Position numbers and translations under genes: made by a program. Positions 6,511-18,010 of a stretch of 64,000 nt of DNA are shown piece by piece. Source of the stretch: Fulvimonas soli (GTDB lineage: Bacteria; Pseudomonadota; Gammaproteobacteria; Xanthomonadales; Rhodanobacteraceae); the NCBI RefSeq assembly GCF_003148905.1, contig NZ_QGHC01000004.1:248001-312000 (forward strand), in the 5' to 3' direction. The notes under the pieces were generated by a model, which saw only the letters and a list, made by a program, of their open reading frames with translations, did no database searches and was not told where the DNA came from. Every line of letters begins with the position of its first letter. Positions within the stretch are counted from its first letter, which is position 1.

Positions 6511-8337
6511 TCAACCGTGCAGGGCCGCGTAGATGCGCTCGGCCAGGCCGCGGTCGATGCCCTTGATGCGGCTGAGCTCCTCCACCCCGGCCGCCTCCAC
6601 CCCGGCCAACCCGCCGAAGGCCTTGAGCAGCGCCGCGCGGCGGCGCGCGCCGATGCCGGGCACGTCCTCCAGCACGCTGCGCTCGCGCGCCTTCTCGCGC
6701 CGCTTGCGGTGGCCGCTGATGGCGAAGCGGTGCGCCTCGTCGCGCACCGCGGCGACCAGGTGCAGCGCCGGCGACGAGGTGCCCGGATGGATCTCGCGGC
6801 CGGAGTCGGCCAGCACCAGGACCTCCTCGCCGGGCCGCCGGCCCGGCCCCTTGGCGACGCCGACCACGTGGATGCCGGCCACGCCCAGCTCCTCCAGCAC
6901 CTCCAGCGCCTGCCCCACCTGGCCGCTGCCGCCGTCGATCAGCAGCAGGTCGGGCCGGGCGCCCTCGCCTTCGGCCAGCTTGCGGAAGCGCCGGATCAGC
7001 GCCTGGTGCATCGCCGCGTAGTCGTCGCCCGGGGTGATGCCGGCGATGTTGAAGCGGCGGTAGTGCGACTTCTCCGGCCCCTCCGGCCCGAACACCACGC
7101 AGGAGGCCACGGTGGCCTCGCCGCGGGTATGGCTGATGTCGAAGCACTCGATGCGGCGCGGCGCCTCGTCCAGCCCCAGCACGCGCTGCAGGTCCTCGAA
7201 GCGCGCGCCCAGGGTCTGCCGGCTGGCCAGCCGCGAGGTCAGCGAGGCCTGCGCGTTGCGCTCGGCCAGCTGCAGGAACTGCGCGCGCTCGCCGCGCACG
7301 CGGCTCTTGATCTCCACCGCGTGGCCGCTCTGCTGGGCCAGCATCTCGGCCAGCATGGCCTGGTCGGGAATGTCCTCGCCGAGGATCAGCTCGCGCGGCA
7401 CCGGCCGGTCCAGGTAGTACTGCGCCACGAACTGCGCCAGCAGGTCGGCCGGCTCGGCGTCCAGCGGCAGGCGCGGGAAGAAGTCGCGCGTGCCCAGGCT
7501 GATGCCGTTGCGGAAGAACAGCACGCTGACGCAGGCCAGGCCCGCCTCGATGCGGCAGGCGATCACGTCCATGTCGGCGCTGGCGCCGTGCACGTGGTGC
7601 TGCGCCTGCAGCCTGCGCAGCGCCGCCACCTGGTCGCGCAGCGCGGCGGCGCGCTCGAAGTCGAGCCGGGCGCTGGCCTGCTCCATCGCCGCGGCCAGCT
7701 CGTCGATCACCGCGCTGCTGCGCCCCTCCAGGAACATCTCGGCGTGGCGCACGTCGGTGCGGTAGTCCTCCACCGGGATCAGCCCCACGCACGGCGCGGT
7801 GCAGCGGCCGATCTGGTACTGCAGGCAGGGCCGCGAGCGGTTCCTGAAATAGCTGTCCTCGCACTGGCGCACCTTGAACAGCTTCTGCATCAGGTTGAGG
7901 CTCTCGCGCACCGCGAAGGCGCTGGGGTACGGCCCGAAGAAGCGCCCCGGCAGGTTGCGCGCGCCGCGGTGGAAGGCCAGCCGGGGGTAGTCCTCGCCGC
8001 CCGACAGGTAGATGTACGGGTAGCTCTTGTCGTCGCGCAACATGATGTTGTAGCGCGGCTTGAGCGACTTGATCAGCTGCGATTCCAGCAGCAGGGCCTC
8101 GCCCTCGGTGCGCGTGACGGTGATCTCGCAGCGCGCGATCTGCGCGATCATCGCGGCGATGCGCGGCTCCATCCGGGGCTTGAGGAAGTAGCTGCCGACG
8201 CGCTTCCTGAGGTTGCCGGCCTTGCCCACGTAGAGCAGTTCGCCGTCCGCGTCGAAGTAGCGGTAGACGCCGGGCGAGGTGGTGAGCGTGCGGACGAAGG
8301 CCTTGCCGTCGAAGGCCGGCTGCGGAGCGGGCTGCAT
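6511..8337 (-). CDS. uvrC: UvrABC excinuclease subunit C
   Basis: Protein of 608 aa (E. coli UvrC is 610). It makes both incisions around DNA lesions bound by UvrB in nucleotide excision repair. Residues ~14-95 are the GIY-YIG nuclease domain (GVYRYF, LLYVGKAGNLRKRVGSYF) for the 3' cut. A UVR motif lies near 205-240 (VIDELAAAMEQASARLDFER) and binds UvrB. The RNase H-like domain for the 5' cut follows (ECFDISHTRGEATVAS, LLIDGGSGQV). A tandem helix-hairpin-helix end (VPGIGARRRAALL, IKGIDRGLAERIY) contacts DNA. The start ATG at 8337 gives the normal N-terminus. Confidence 0.97.
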   Translation of the reverse strand: MQPAPQPAFDGKAFVRTLTTSPGVYRYFDADGELLYVGKAGNLRKRVGSYFLKPRMEPRIAAMIAQIARCEITVTRTEGEALLLESQLIKSLKPRYNIMLRDDKSYPYIYLSGGEDYPRLAFHRGARNLPGRFFGPYPSAFAVRESLNLMQKLFKVRQCEDSYFRNRSRPCLQYQIGRCTAPCVGLIPVEDYRTDVRHAEMFLEGRSSAVIDELAAAMEQASARLDFERAAALRDQVAALRRLQAQHHVHGASADMDVIACRIEAGLACVSVLFFRNGISLGTRDFFPRLPLDAEPADLLAQFVAQYYLDRPVPRELILGEDIPDQAMLAEMLAQQSGHAVEIKSRVRGERAQFLQLAERNAQASLTSRLASRQTLGARFEDLQRVLGLDEAPRRIECFDISHTRGEATVASCVVFGPEGPEKSHYRRFNIAGITPGDDYAAMHQALIRRFRKLAEGEGARPDLLLIDGGSGQVGQALEVLEELGVAGIHVVGVAKGPGRRPGEEVLVLADSGREIHPGTSSPALHLVAAVRDEAHRFAISGHRKRREKARERSVLEDVPGIGARRRAALLKAFGGLAGVEAAGVEELSRIKGIDRGLAERIYAALHG

Positions 8338-8390
8338 GCCGCGATTCTAGCCGGTTTGGGCGCGCGGCCGGTCCCGGCCGTGCCGGCGGT

Positions 8391-8861
8391 TCAGTCCCCG
8401 CGCAGGCGCTGCAGCAGCGCGGCCACGCCGCGCTCGGCCAGGGCCACCGATTCCGCGAAGCCGGCCGTGTCGCCGAAGTAGGGATCGGGAAATTCCGGCG
8501 GCGCGGCGAGGCCCGACCATTCGAGGAACAGCGCGGTCCCGGCCGCGGCCGCGGCGGGCGCCAGGCGGCGCAGCTCGCGCAGGTTGGCGCGGTCCATCGC
8601 CAGCAGCAGGTCGTGCCGGCCGAAATCGTCGGGCCGCAGCTGCCGCGCGCGGTGCACGGCCAGGTCGTAGCCCGCCGCCCCGGCCGCCGCGACCATGCGC
8701 GGGTCCGCGCCCTCGCCCACGTGCCAGTCGCCCGTACCGCAGGAGGCCACCGCCACGTCCAACCCGGCGGCCCGCAGGTGATGGCGCGCCACCGCCTCCA
8801 CCAGCGGCGAGCGGCAGATGTTGCCCAGGCAGACGAAAAGGATCGAGTTCGGGCGCACCAT
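8391..8861 (-). CDS. low-molecular-weight protein-tyrosine phosphatase
   Basis: Protein of 156 aa. The start chosen is ATG 8861 (MVRPNSILF). The frame stays open further upstream only by reading through an extragenic palindrome at 8881-8903. The phosphatase P-loop C-x5-R-S is C11-L-G-N-I-C-R17-S, and the general-acid loop is DPYFGD near residue 128. It would remove phosphate from tyrosine in cytoplasmic proteins or the tyrosine-kinase partners of polysaccharide export. It lies between kdsB and uvrC on the same strand, an arrangement that suggests a link with envelope polysaccharide metabolism, although no kinase gene is nearby. Confidence 0.9.
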   Translation of the reverse strand: MVRPNSILFVCLGNICRSPLVEAVARHHLRAAGLDVAVASCGTGDWHVGEGADPRMVAAAGAAGYDLAVHRARQLRPDDFGRHDLLLAMDRANLRELRRLAPAAAAAGTALFLEWSGLAAPPEFPDPYFGDTAGFAESVALAERGVAALLQRLRGD

Positions 8862-8880
8862 GAAGCTCCGCTTTTCTTCT

Positions 8881-8903
8881 CCCTCTCCCCTGCGGGGAGA
8901 GGG
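8881..8903. repeat. extragenic palindrome, CCCTCTCCCC family
   Basis: CCCTCTCCCC-tgc-GGGGAGAGGG, followed by CCGGTGAGGGG. Two further members are at 31827-31849 and 31966-31988. It sits in the 3' part of the kdsB-phosphatase gap and falsely extends the phosphatase reading frame. Confidence 0.8.
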
Positions 8904-8987
8904 CCGGTGAGGGGACGCACTGGCGACGGTCGCCAATCACAGACCGGCTTTCGCACGAAAGCCTCGCTGCAAGCCGGGTCCCTCGCC

Positions 8988-9770
8988 TCAATCCTCCGAG
9001 GAAGCGGCGCCCAGCCACCGCTCGGCGCGCGCCAGGTCCGCCTCGGTGTCGATCCCCGGCGGGAACGGTTCGGGCGTGAGCCGCACGGCGATGGCATGGC
9101 CGTGCTCCAGCACGCGCAGCTGCTCCAGCGACTCGGCCTGCTCCAGCGGCGTGCGCGCCAGCGTGGCGTAGCGCTTGAGGAACCCGGCGCGGTAGGCGTA
9201 GATGCCGATGTGGCGCAGGAACGGCACGCCTTCCGGCAGCCTCCCCCGCTCGGCGGCGAAGGCGTCGCGCGCCCACGGCAGCGGCGCGCGGCTGAAGTAC
9301 AGCGCGCGGCCGCGCGCGTCGCGCACCAGCTTCACCACGTTGGGATCGAACAGCTCGTGCGCCTCGGCGATCGGCGTGGCCAGCGTCGCCACCGGCGCCT
9401 CGTCCTCGGCCAGCGCGCGCGCCACCTCGCGGATGCCCGCGGCGGGCGCGAACGGCTCGTCGCCCTGCAGGTTCACCACGATGGCGTCGTCGGCCCAGCC
9501 GTAGCGTGCGGCGCACTCGGCCAGGCGGTCGCTGCCGGAGGCGTGGTCCGCGCGCGTCATGCACACTTCCACGCCCTGCCCGGCCAGCGCCTCGGCGATG
9601 CGCGCGTCGTCGGTCGCCACCACCACCTGCGCCGCGCCGGCCTGCAAGGCGCGCTGCGCCACGCGCGCCACCATCGGCACGCCGGCGATCGCGCGCAGCG
9701 GCTTGGCCGGCAGCCGGGTGGAGCCGTAGCGGGCGGGAATGGCGACGATGAAGGGCGGCACGGTAGACAT
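8988..9770 (-). CDS. kdsB: 3-deoxy-manno-octulosonate cytidylyltransferase
   Basis: Protein of 260 aa starting at ATG 9770 ([20 protein letters not shown]). The longer open frame adds 40 residues without family similarity. It activates Kdo with CTP to CMP-Kdo for lipopolysaccharide inner-core synthesis in the cytoplasm. The nucleotide-binding start [15 protein letters not shown] and the conserved segments [15 protein letters not shown] and [11 protein letters not shown] match the family, as does the length (E. coli 248 aa). It is followed on the same strand by the phosphatase gene. Confidence 0.96.
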   Translation of the reverse strand: MSTVPPFIVAIPARYGSTRLPAKPLRAIAGVPMVARVAQRALQAGAAQVVVATDDARIAEALAGQGVEVCMTRADHASGSDRLAECAARYGWADDAIVVNLQGDEPFAPAAGIREVARALAEDEAPVATLATPIAEAHELFDPNVVKLVRDARGRALYFSRAPLPWARDAFAAERGRLPEGVPFLRHIGIYAYRAGFLKRYATLARTPLEQAESLEQLRVLEHGHAIAVRLTPEPFPPGIDTEADLARAERWLGAASSED

Positions 9771-9940
9771 GGAATCCTCGCGGGTCGGCGCATCAGCGTA
9801 CACGCCGCAGCGTGGCCTGCGCGAACGGGCCCTCGTGAAGGACCACCGCACCCGCTCGGCCGTCGCGGTCTCGCATCGGGTTGATCGCATCGCGGCCCCT
9901 CGTCCCCAGACGCCCCCCGGCGTGGGTGTTCAAACAGGCT

Positions 9941-11266
9941 CTAGGCGCGCCGGTCGAGCGGCGCGAGGTCGAAGCCGCAGCCGTTGGCGAGCTCCATGAA
10001 GCCGGGGAACGAGGTCGCCACGTTGGCGCAGTCGCCGATCTCCACCGCGCCCGAGGCCACCAGGCCGGCGACGGCGAAGCTCATCGCGATGCGGTGGTCG
10101 CCGTGGCTGTCGATGCGCCCGCCATGCAGCGCGCCGCCGTGGATGGTCGCGCCGTCCGGCGTCTCGTCCACCGGCACGCCCAGCGCGCGCAGGCCCGCCG
10201 CCATGCTGGCGAGGCGGTCGGACTCCTTCACGCGCAGCTCGGCGGCGCCGCGCACCACCGTCGCGCCTTCCGCCACGGCGGCGGCGGCGAACAGCGCCGG
10301 GAACTCGTCGATCATGTCCGGCACCAGCGCCTCGGGCAGCTCGACGCCGCGCAGCGGCGCATGGCGCACGACGAGATCGCCCACCGGCTCGCCGCCGCTG
10401 CTGCGCTCGTTCCCGACGCGGATGTCCGCGCCCATCAGCTTCAGCGCCTGCAGCAGGCCGGTGCGGCGCGGGTTGAGGCCCACCGCGCGCAGGCACAGCT
10501 CGGAGCCCGGCACGAGGCTGGCGGCGACCAGGAAGAACGCCGCCGAGGAGAAGTCCGCCGGCACGTCCACGTCCATCGCGCGCAGCGCGTGGCCGCCGGA
10601 GAGCTTCGCGTGCCCCGGCGAGAACTCGATGGGCCAGCCGAAGGCGGCCAGCATGCGCTCGGTGTAGTCGCGCGTCGGGTGCGGCTCGACCACCTCGGTC
10701 TCGCCCTCGGCGTACAGGCCCGCCAGCAGCAGCGCCGACTTCACCTGCGCGCTGGCCACCGGCAGCTCGTAGCGGATGCCGTGCAGCCGCCGGCCGCCGT
10801 GCACGACGAGCGGCGGCAGGCCGTCCCGCGTGTCGATGCGCGCGCCCATCCGCGCCAGCGGCTCGGTGACGCGGCGCATCGGCCGGCGCGAAAGCGACCC
10901 GTCGCCCACCAGCGTGCTGTCGAAGGCCTGTCCCGCGAGCAGCCCGGCCAGCAGGCGCATGCCGGTGCCGGCGTTGCCGCAGTCCAGCGGCCGCGCCGCG
11001 CCGCGCAGGCCGTGCAGGCCCACGCCGTGGACGATGCGCTCGCCGTCGGCCGGCGCCTCGATGCGCACGCCGAGCTGCGCCAGCACCGCGGCGGTGGCGC
11101 GGGTGTCCTCGCCTTCCAGGAAGCCGCGGATGCGCGTGCGGCCCTCGGCCAGCGCGCCCAGCATCAGCGCGCGGTGCGACACCGACTTGTCGCCGGGCAC
11201 CGCGAGCTCGCCGCGCAGCGGCCCGGCGGCGCGGCTGCGCCAGTCGACCCGCGCCGCGCCGCTCAC
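9941..11266 (-). CDS. aroA: 3-phosphoshikimate 1-carboxyvinyltransferase (EPSP synthase)
   Basis: Protein of 441 aa. It joins shikimate 3-phosphate and phosphoenolpyruvate to EPSP, the sixth step of the shikimate pathway. Visible motifs are PGDKSVSHRAL near residue 24, GNAGTGMRLLAGLLAG for the substrate site, the catalytic DMIDEFP region, RVKESDRLA and the C-terminal GDHRIAMSFAV. The start is GTG 11266, overlapping the pheA stop codon by four bases (GTGA), so translation is coupled to pheA. The block serC-pheA-aroA groups serine and aromatic amino acid synthesis, as in other gammaproteobacteria. Confidence 0.97.
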   Translation of the reverse strand: MSGAARVDWRSRAAGPLRGELAVPGDKSVSHRALMLGALAEGRTRIRGFLEGEDTRATAAVLAQLGVRIEAPADGERIVHGVGLHGLRGAARPLDCGNAGTGMRLLAGLLAGQAFDSTLVGDGSLSRRPMRRVTEPLARMGARIDTRDGLPPLVVHGGRRLHGIRYELPVASAQVKSALLLAGLYAEGETEVVEPHPTRDYTERMLAAFGWPIEFSPGHAKLSGGHALRAMDVDVPADFSSAAFFLVAASLVPGSELCLRAVGLNPRRTGLLQALKLMGADIRVGNERSSGGEPVGDLVVRHAPLRGVELPEALVPDMIDEFPALFAAAAVAEGATVVRGAAELRVKESDRLASMAAGLRALGVPVDETPDGATIHGGALHGGRIDSHGDHRIAMSFAVAGLVASGAVEIGDCANVATSFPGFMELANGCGFDLAPLDRRA

Positions 11267-12351
11267 GGCAGCGCCACCGGGTAGGAGCCGAGCACGCGCA
11301 CCTGGGTCGCCACCGGCCCCATGTCGCGCAGCGCCGCCTGCAGCGGCTCGTCGTCGATGTGGCCGGAGACGTCGATGAAGAAGGCGTACTGCCACTTGCC
11401 GGTGTGGGCGGGGCGCGACTCGATGCGGTTCATGCTCACGCCGTGCCTGGCGAAGGGACTGAGCACGTCGTACAGCGCGCCCGGCTTGTCGTTGACGGTG
11501 ATCAGCAGCGAGGTGCGGTCGTTGCCCGAGGGCGGGAACAGCGAGCGGCCGATCACCAGGAAGCGGGTGGTGTTGTCGGCGCGGTCCTCGATCGCCTTGG
11601 CCACCGTCTTGAGCCCGTACACCTTGCCGGCCGTCTCCCCGGCGATGGCGCCGGCGTCGTCGGCGTGCCGCGCCAGGCGCGCGGCCTCGGCGTTGCTGCC
11701 CACCGCGATGCGCTCGGCGTCCGGCAGGTTGACGCGCAGCCAGGTCTTGCACTGCTGCAGCGACTGCGCGTGCGCGTAGACCCGCTTGATGTCCTCCAGC
11801 CGGCCGCTCTGCGAATGCAGGCACTGGTGCACGCGCAGCTCCACCTCGCCGCAGATGCGCGCGTCGGAGGTCAGGAACATGTCCAGCGTCACCTGGATCA
11901 TGCCCTGCCCGGAGTTCTCCACCGGCACCACGCCGAAGTCGGCGTGGCCGGCGGCCACCTCCTGGAACACCTCCTCGATGCTGCCCAGCGGCAGGCCGTA
12001 GGCGGCGTGGCCGAAGTGCTTGCGCACCGCCTGCTCGCTGAAGGTGCCCTCGGGGCCCAGGTAGCCGACCTTGAGCGGCTCCTCCTGCGCCAGGCAGGAG
12101 GACATGATCTCGCGGAACAGCCGCACCATCTCGGCGTCGGACAGCGGGCCCTTGTTGCGGTCCACCACCATGCGCAGCACGTGCGCCTCGCGCTCGGGGC
12201 GGTAGTAGTCGATCGCCGAAAGCCCCTCCCCCTTCACCCGCGCCACTTCCTGCGCCCAGCGGGCGCGTTCGGAGATCAGCTCCTGGATCTGCCGGTCGAT
12301 GCTGTCGATGCGCTCGCGCACCTCGGCCAGCGGGTTCTTCGCTTCGGTCAT
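11263..12351 (-). CDS. pheA: bifunctional chorismate mutase / prephenate dehydratase
   Basis: Protein of 362 aa starting at ATG 12351 (MTEAKNPLAEVRERID). A TTG/ATG further upstream would add ten unlikely residues. It turns chorismate into prephenate and then phenylpyruvate on the way to phenylalanine. Residues ~5-90 are an AroQ-type chorismate mutase (IDSIDRQIQELISERARWA). Residues ~95-275 are the dehydratase (GYLGPEGTFSEQA, VPVENSGQG, and the catalytic TRFLVIG). The end is an ACT domain (SLLITVNDKPGALYDVL, NRIESRPAH) that senses phenylalanine. It lies between serC and aroA. Confidence 0.96.
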   Translation of the reverse strand: MTEAKNPLAEVRERIDSIDRQIQELISERARWAQEVARVKGEGLSAIDYYRPEREAHVLRMVVDRNKGPLSDAEMVRLFREIMSSCLAQEEPLKVGYLGPEGTFSEQAVRKHFGHAAYGLPLGSIEEVFQEVAAGHADFGVVPVENSGQGMIQVTLDMFLTSDARICGEVELRVHQCLHSQSGRLEDIKRVYAHAQSLQQCKTWLRVNLPDAERIAVGSNAEAARLARHADDAGAIAGETAGKVYGLKTVAKAIEDRADNTTRFLVIGRSLFPPSGNDRTSLLITVNDKPGALYDVLSPFARHGVSMNRIESRPAHTGKWQYAFFIDVSGHIDDEPLQAALRDMGPVATQVRVLGSYPVALP

Positions 12352-12430
12352 GTCGTGTGCCGCGGAAGTAAAGAAGTCCAAACGGGGAACCGCGGATGGT
12401 CACCGATCCGCCGCGTCCCGCGCAACAGTT

Positions 12431-13516
12431 TCATCCGTGACGTTTCGCGAAGTCCCGCATGAAGTCCACCAGCGCCCGCACCGCCTCCAGCGGCACCGCG
12501 TTGTAGAGCGAGGCGCGCATGCCGCCCAGCGCCTTGTGCCCCTTCAGCGCGAGCAGGCCGGCGGCCTCCGACTCGGCGAGGAAGGCCGCGTCGAGCGCGC
12601 CGTCGTGCAGGGTGAAGGGCACGTTCATGCGCGAGCGCGCCGCCGGGTCCACCGGGTTGCGGTAGTAGCCGCCGGAGCCGTCGATCGCGGCGTACAGCAG
12701 CTCGGCCTTGGCGCGGTTGCGCTCGGCCATCGCCGCCAGGCCGCCCTGCGCCTTCAGCCACCGGAAGGTGAGCCCGGCCAGGTACCAGCCCCAGGTGTTG
12801 GGCGTGTTGAGCATGGAGCCCGCCGCGGCGTGCTCGGCGTAGCGCAGGATCTTCGCCATCGGCCGGCCGTGCCGCGCCAGCAGGTCGCGTCGCACGATCA
12901 TCACCACCAGCCCGGACGGGCCGATGTTCTTCTGCGCGCCGGCGTAGACCAGGCCGAAGCGCTTCACGTCGATGGGCGCGGAGAGGATGTCCGAGGACAT
13001 GTCGGCGACCAGCGGCACCTCGCCCGTGTCGGGCACCTCGTGGAACTCCACGCCGTGGATGGTCTCGTTGGGGGTGTAGTGCACGTAGGCCGCGCGCGGG
13101 TCCAGCTGCCAGGTCTCGCGCGGCGGCAGGGCGCGGTACTGCGCGGCCTTGCCGCTGGCGGCGACGTTCACCTTCACGTAGGGCGCCGCCTCGCTGGCCG
13201 CCTTCTCGCCCCAGTGGCCGGTGACCACGTAGTCGGCCACGTCGCCCTCGCCGGCCAGGTTCATCGGGATCTGCGCGAAGTGCTGGGTGGCGCCGCCCTG
13301 CAGGAACAGCACGGCGTAGTCGTCCGGGATCGCGGCCAGCTCGCGCAGGTCGGCCTCGGCCTGCTCGGCCATGGCGATGAAGCGCTTGCCGCGGTGCGAC
13401 TGCTCCATCACCGAGGCGCCGCTGCCGTTCCAGTCCAAGAGCTCGCGCTGCGCCTGCTCGAGCACCGCCTGCGGCAGGGCCGCCGGCCCCGCGCTGAAAT
13501 TCCACACCCTGCCCAC
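12431..13516 (-). CDS. serC: phosphoserine aminotransferase
   Basis: Protein of 361 aa (E. coli 362). It converts 3-phosphohydroxypyruvate to phosphoserine with glutamate and also serves pyridoxal phosphate synthesis. The start chosen is GTG 13516, which gives VGRVWNFSAGPAALP, the normal family N-terminus, with GGGAG upstream. An ATG at 13549 would add 11 residues and has no ribosome site. The PLP lysine is in YAGAQKNIGPSGL, and HWGEKAA, TPNETIHGVEF and NTPNTWGWY are further family segments. About 80 bp separate it from pheA, so a serC-pheA-aroA operon is likely. Confidence 0.94.
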   Translation of the reverse strand: MGRVWNFSAGPAALPQAVLEQAQRELLDWNGSGASVMEQSHRGKRFIAMAEQAEADLRELAAIPDDYAVLFLQGGATQHFAQIPMNLAGEGDVADYVVTGHWGEKAASEAAPYVKVNVAASGKAAQYRALPPRETWQLDPRAAYVHYTPNETIHGVEFHEVPDTGEVPLVADMSSDILSAPIDVKRFGLVYAGAQKNIGPSGLVVMIVRRDLLARHGRPMAKILRYAEHAAAGSMLNTPNTWGWYLAGLTFRWLKAQGGLAAMAERNRAKAELLYAAIDGSGGYYRNPVDPAARSRMNVPFTLHDGALDAAFLAESEAAGLLALKGHKALGGMRASLYNAVPLEAVRALVDFMRDFAKRHG

Positions 13517-13584
13517 GTGCCTGTCGCTCCCGCAAACCGGAGCCGGCATTATGACGCTTTGCAGCAAGCCGCCGTCAATGCGGC

Positions 13585-14355
13585 TCAGAAGCGGATCAGC
13601 AGCATCAGCGCGATGCCCAGCGCGAGCACCGCGGCGGTGACGATCAGCCACCAGACCTCGCCGCGCGGGCCGGCGACCTCCTCCGGCAGCGGCTCGGCCG
13701 CCGGTGGCGGCGCGGGCGGCTCGGGGACATGCGCCAGGCCGGGCGCGTCCAGCACGAAGCGGTGGGTGGCCAGGCCGATCTGGTCGTCCGGCCGCAGCGC
13801 GACCGGGGTCGCCACGGGCAGGCCGTTGACCCGCAGCGGATGGCGTTCCGGCACGTCCCTCGCCTCCAGCCGCAGCTGCCCGTCCTGCCAGGCCAGCACC
13901 AGCGTGGCCGACTCGCCCTGGGGCAGCTCCAGCGGCAGCTGGCCGTGCGGCCCCAGCTCCAGGCGTCCGTGCAGCGGCAGCACCCGCCCGGACAGCGGTC
14001 CGGCCACCGCACGCAGCGCGGCGGTGCAGCGGGCGCCGCCGGCCAGCGGCTGCGCGTCGCGCTGCCCGGGGGCCTCGTCGGCGCACAGCAGCAGGCGGCA
14101 CTCGCCGAGGCTGACGATGTCGCCCGCGCGCAGCAACGCGCGCTCGCGCACCGGCCGCGCGTTCACGTACACGCGCCCGCCCTCGGGCAGCACCTGCAGC
14201 ACCCAGCCGCGCCGGTCCTGCTCGATGCGCAGGTGATGCGGCGCCACCTGCGGCGCCGCCAGCACGAGGTCGTTGTCGGGGGCGCTGCCGATGCGCAACC
14301 GGGCCTGCTCCCAGGCGAAGTCCTTGCGGGTCGAGTTGGGAAAGGCGATGCGCAT
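13585..14355 (-). CDS. tail-anchored FHA-domain protein
   Basis: Protein of 256 aa starting at ATG 14355. The N-terminal part (residues ~18-95: RIGSAPDNDLVL, VAPHHLRIE, VYVNARPV) is a forkhead-associated fold for binding phosphothreonine. A second FHA-like segment follows at ~120-205 (LELGPHGQLPLEL, PLRVNGLPVATPVAL). After a Pro/Ala/Glu linker, one C-terminal membrane helix (WWLIVTAAVLALGIALMLLIRF) anchors it with the FHA parts in the cytoplasm. It lies 68 bp upstream of serC and may be co-transcribed. No kinase or type VI gene is near, so the partner is unknown. Confidence 0.8.
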   Translation of the reverse strand: MRIAFPNSTRKDFAWEQARLRIGSAPDNDLVLAAPQVAPHHLRIEQDRRGWVLQVLPEGGRVYVNARPVRERALLRAGDIVSLGECRLLLCADEAPGQRDAQPLAGGARCTAALRAVAGPLSGRVLPLHGRLELGPHGQLPLELPQGESATLVLAWQDGQLRLEARDVPERHPLRVNGLPVATPVALRPDDQIGLATHRFVLDAPGLAHVPEPPAPPPAAEPLPEEVAGPRGEVWWLIVTAAVLALGIALMLLIRF

Positions 14356-14843
14356 CTGTGGGCCGGTCGATGATCGGGCGGGACTCTAGCAGAAGCCCGC
14401 CGCGACGAGGCCCGCGTCACATTAAGCCGGTTTACGATCCACCTGCCCGCGCCGGGAGCTGCCTGCGCGCAGGGCAAGGGAAATTAGCGGGTGGATGCTG
14501 GTCCACCACCGTGCGGCCTGGCGCGATGATGGCTCGGGCATCGCGGCCGGAGGCCGCTCCCACCGAGGCTTCGCAAGCATGGTGGGAGCGGCCTCCGGCT
14601 GCGATCGACCTGGCGCGAGATCACCCGCGGCCTCGATGCCATGTCCGTCGAGGTGATGCCCGGCACCCGCTGGCCGAACGCCGCCTTGCCTGGCTGGGTA
14701 AGCATGGAAGGCGACGGAAGCGCGGCGAGCGGCATCTGCACCCCCCGCCCGCGGTTCATTCGGCAGCTGGCCTTCCGGCGCTCTCCCGCGGAAAATCCTG
14801 GACAGGCTCTAAGATGCGCCTTCCCGATTCCAGGAATTTCCGC
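14356..14843. other. intergenic region with a large extragenic palindrome
   Basis: Divergent gap between the FHA gene and the PHA-system gene. The only structure seen is the palindrome at 14540-14605 and the short motif ACAGGCTCT at 14802-14810. The open frames crossing it are arginine-rich shadows. Confidence 0.6.
14540..14605. repeat. extragenic palindrome, GCGGCCGGAGGCCGC family
   Basis: Left arm ATCGCGGCCGGAGGCCGCTC.. and right arm ..GAGCGGCCTCCGGCTGCGAT pair over about 24 bp around an ~18-bp loop. Full copies also occur at 24704-24766 and 37690-37756, and a single arm at 27089-27106. Typical of REP/BIME-like elements. Confidence 0.85.
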
Positions 14844-15128
14844 ATGCCGCGCATCGACATCCGCCACCCCCACCGGCTGCCGCCCGCCGAGGCGCGCGCG
14901 ACCGTCGACCGGATCGCCTCGCGCATGCAGGAGAAGTTCGGCCTGGCCGGCCGCTGGGAAGGCGACGCCTTCGGCTTCGCCCGCCAGGGCGTGAAGGGGA
15001 CGATCGCGGTGGGCGCCGACGAGGTCCGCGTCAGCGCGGAGCTGGGCATGCTGCTCGGCCCGCTCCGGGGCACGATCGAGCAGGAGATCCGCCGCAAGCT
15101 GGACGAGTACTTCGGCCCGGCCGCCTGA
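14844..15128 (+). CDS. polyhydroxyalkanoic acid system family protein
   Basis: Protein of 94 aa starting at ATG 14844, with AGGA eight bases upstream. Sequence features (IDIRHPHRLPPAEARATVDRI, GDAFGFARQGVKGTI, LGPLRGTIEQEIRRKLDEYF) match the small family first described beside polyhydroxyalkanoate synthesis genes. No PHA synthase is present in this window, so a role in granules is family inference only. It could equally act as a small stress-related protein. It is transcribed toward infA, 84 bp upstream of it. Confidence 0.7.
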   Translation: MPRIDIRHPHRLPPAEARATVDRIASRMQEKFGLAGRWEGDAFGFARQGVKGTIAVGADEVRVSAELGMLLGPLRGTIEQEIRRKLDEYFGPAA

Positions 15129-15212
15129 TGATTGTTTAACCATCCGCCGCGGCGTGGCATACTTGCGCGCTTACGCGGCCACGACGGCCGCGTTCCCAAC
15201 CGACCGGAACGC

Positions 15213-15431
15213 ATGGCCAAAGACGACGTCATCGAAATGGAAGGCACGGTCCTGGAGACCCTGCCCAACACCATGTTCCGCGTGCAGCTGGAAAACGGGC
15301 ACGTGATCACCGCCCACATCTCCGGCCGCATGCGCAAGCACTACATCCGCATCCTCACCGGCGACAAGGTGAAGGTGGAGATGACCCCGTACGACCTGAC
15401 CAAGGGTCGCATCACCTACCGCATGAAATAA
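15213..15431 (+). CDS. infA: translation initiation factor IF-1
   Basis: Protein of 72 aa starting at ATG 15213 ([19 protein letters not shown]). A single OB-fold S1-like domain covers the whole protein ([39 protein letters not shown]). It occupies the A site of the 30S subunit during initiation. Length and sequence are almost canonical. It converges on clpA across a strong bidirectional terminator. Confidence 0.98.
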   Translation: MAKDDVIEMEGTVLETLPNTMFRVQLENGHVITAHISGRMRKHYIRILTGDKVKVEMTPYDLTKGRITYRMK

Positions 15432-15614
15432 TCCTGCGCTGCGCGCCCGGCGCGGAGGCCTCCCGTGCCGCCCGCGACGGCGCCCTGCCCGGGCGGGACC
15501 AGGCGCCGCGCCGCCACGCCGGGACGCATCCGCCCTTGACGGCACACCGGACCCCGGCCCTCGCCGGAACGACGAGGCGGGAAGGCACCGCCGGCCACGC
15601 AGGCGCCAGGCAAG

Positions 15615-15648
15615 AAAAAGCCGGAGCGGTCGCCCGCCCCGGCTTTTT
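15615..15648. terminator. bidirectional terminator between infA and clpA
   Basis: AAAAAGCCGG (15615-15624) pairs with CCGGCTTTTT (15639-15648), giving a stem with an A-tract on one side and a T-tract on the other. It can end both convergent transcripts. Confidence 0.85.
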
Positions 15649-15676
15649 CGCGTCCCGGCTCCGGCCGGTGGCCCTA

Positions 15677-17947
<2,271 letters not shown>

Positions 17948-18010
17948 CCGGACCGTCTCCGTTTCAAGGCTTGGGCGGCAGGTGCCGCGATGGCCACAAG
18001 ATGGGGGCGC

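Noticed and set aside
6490-8481. Long plus-strand open frame opposite uvrC
   Set aside because: A His/Gln/Leu-rich antisense shadow that mirrors the third-codon-position GC bias. No ribosome site or family features.
5867-9097. A 1,076-codon minus-strand open frame covering uvrC and beyond
   Set aside because: Only its last 198 codons are real (pgsA). The rest is an out-of-frame shadow of uvrC and the phosphatase gene.
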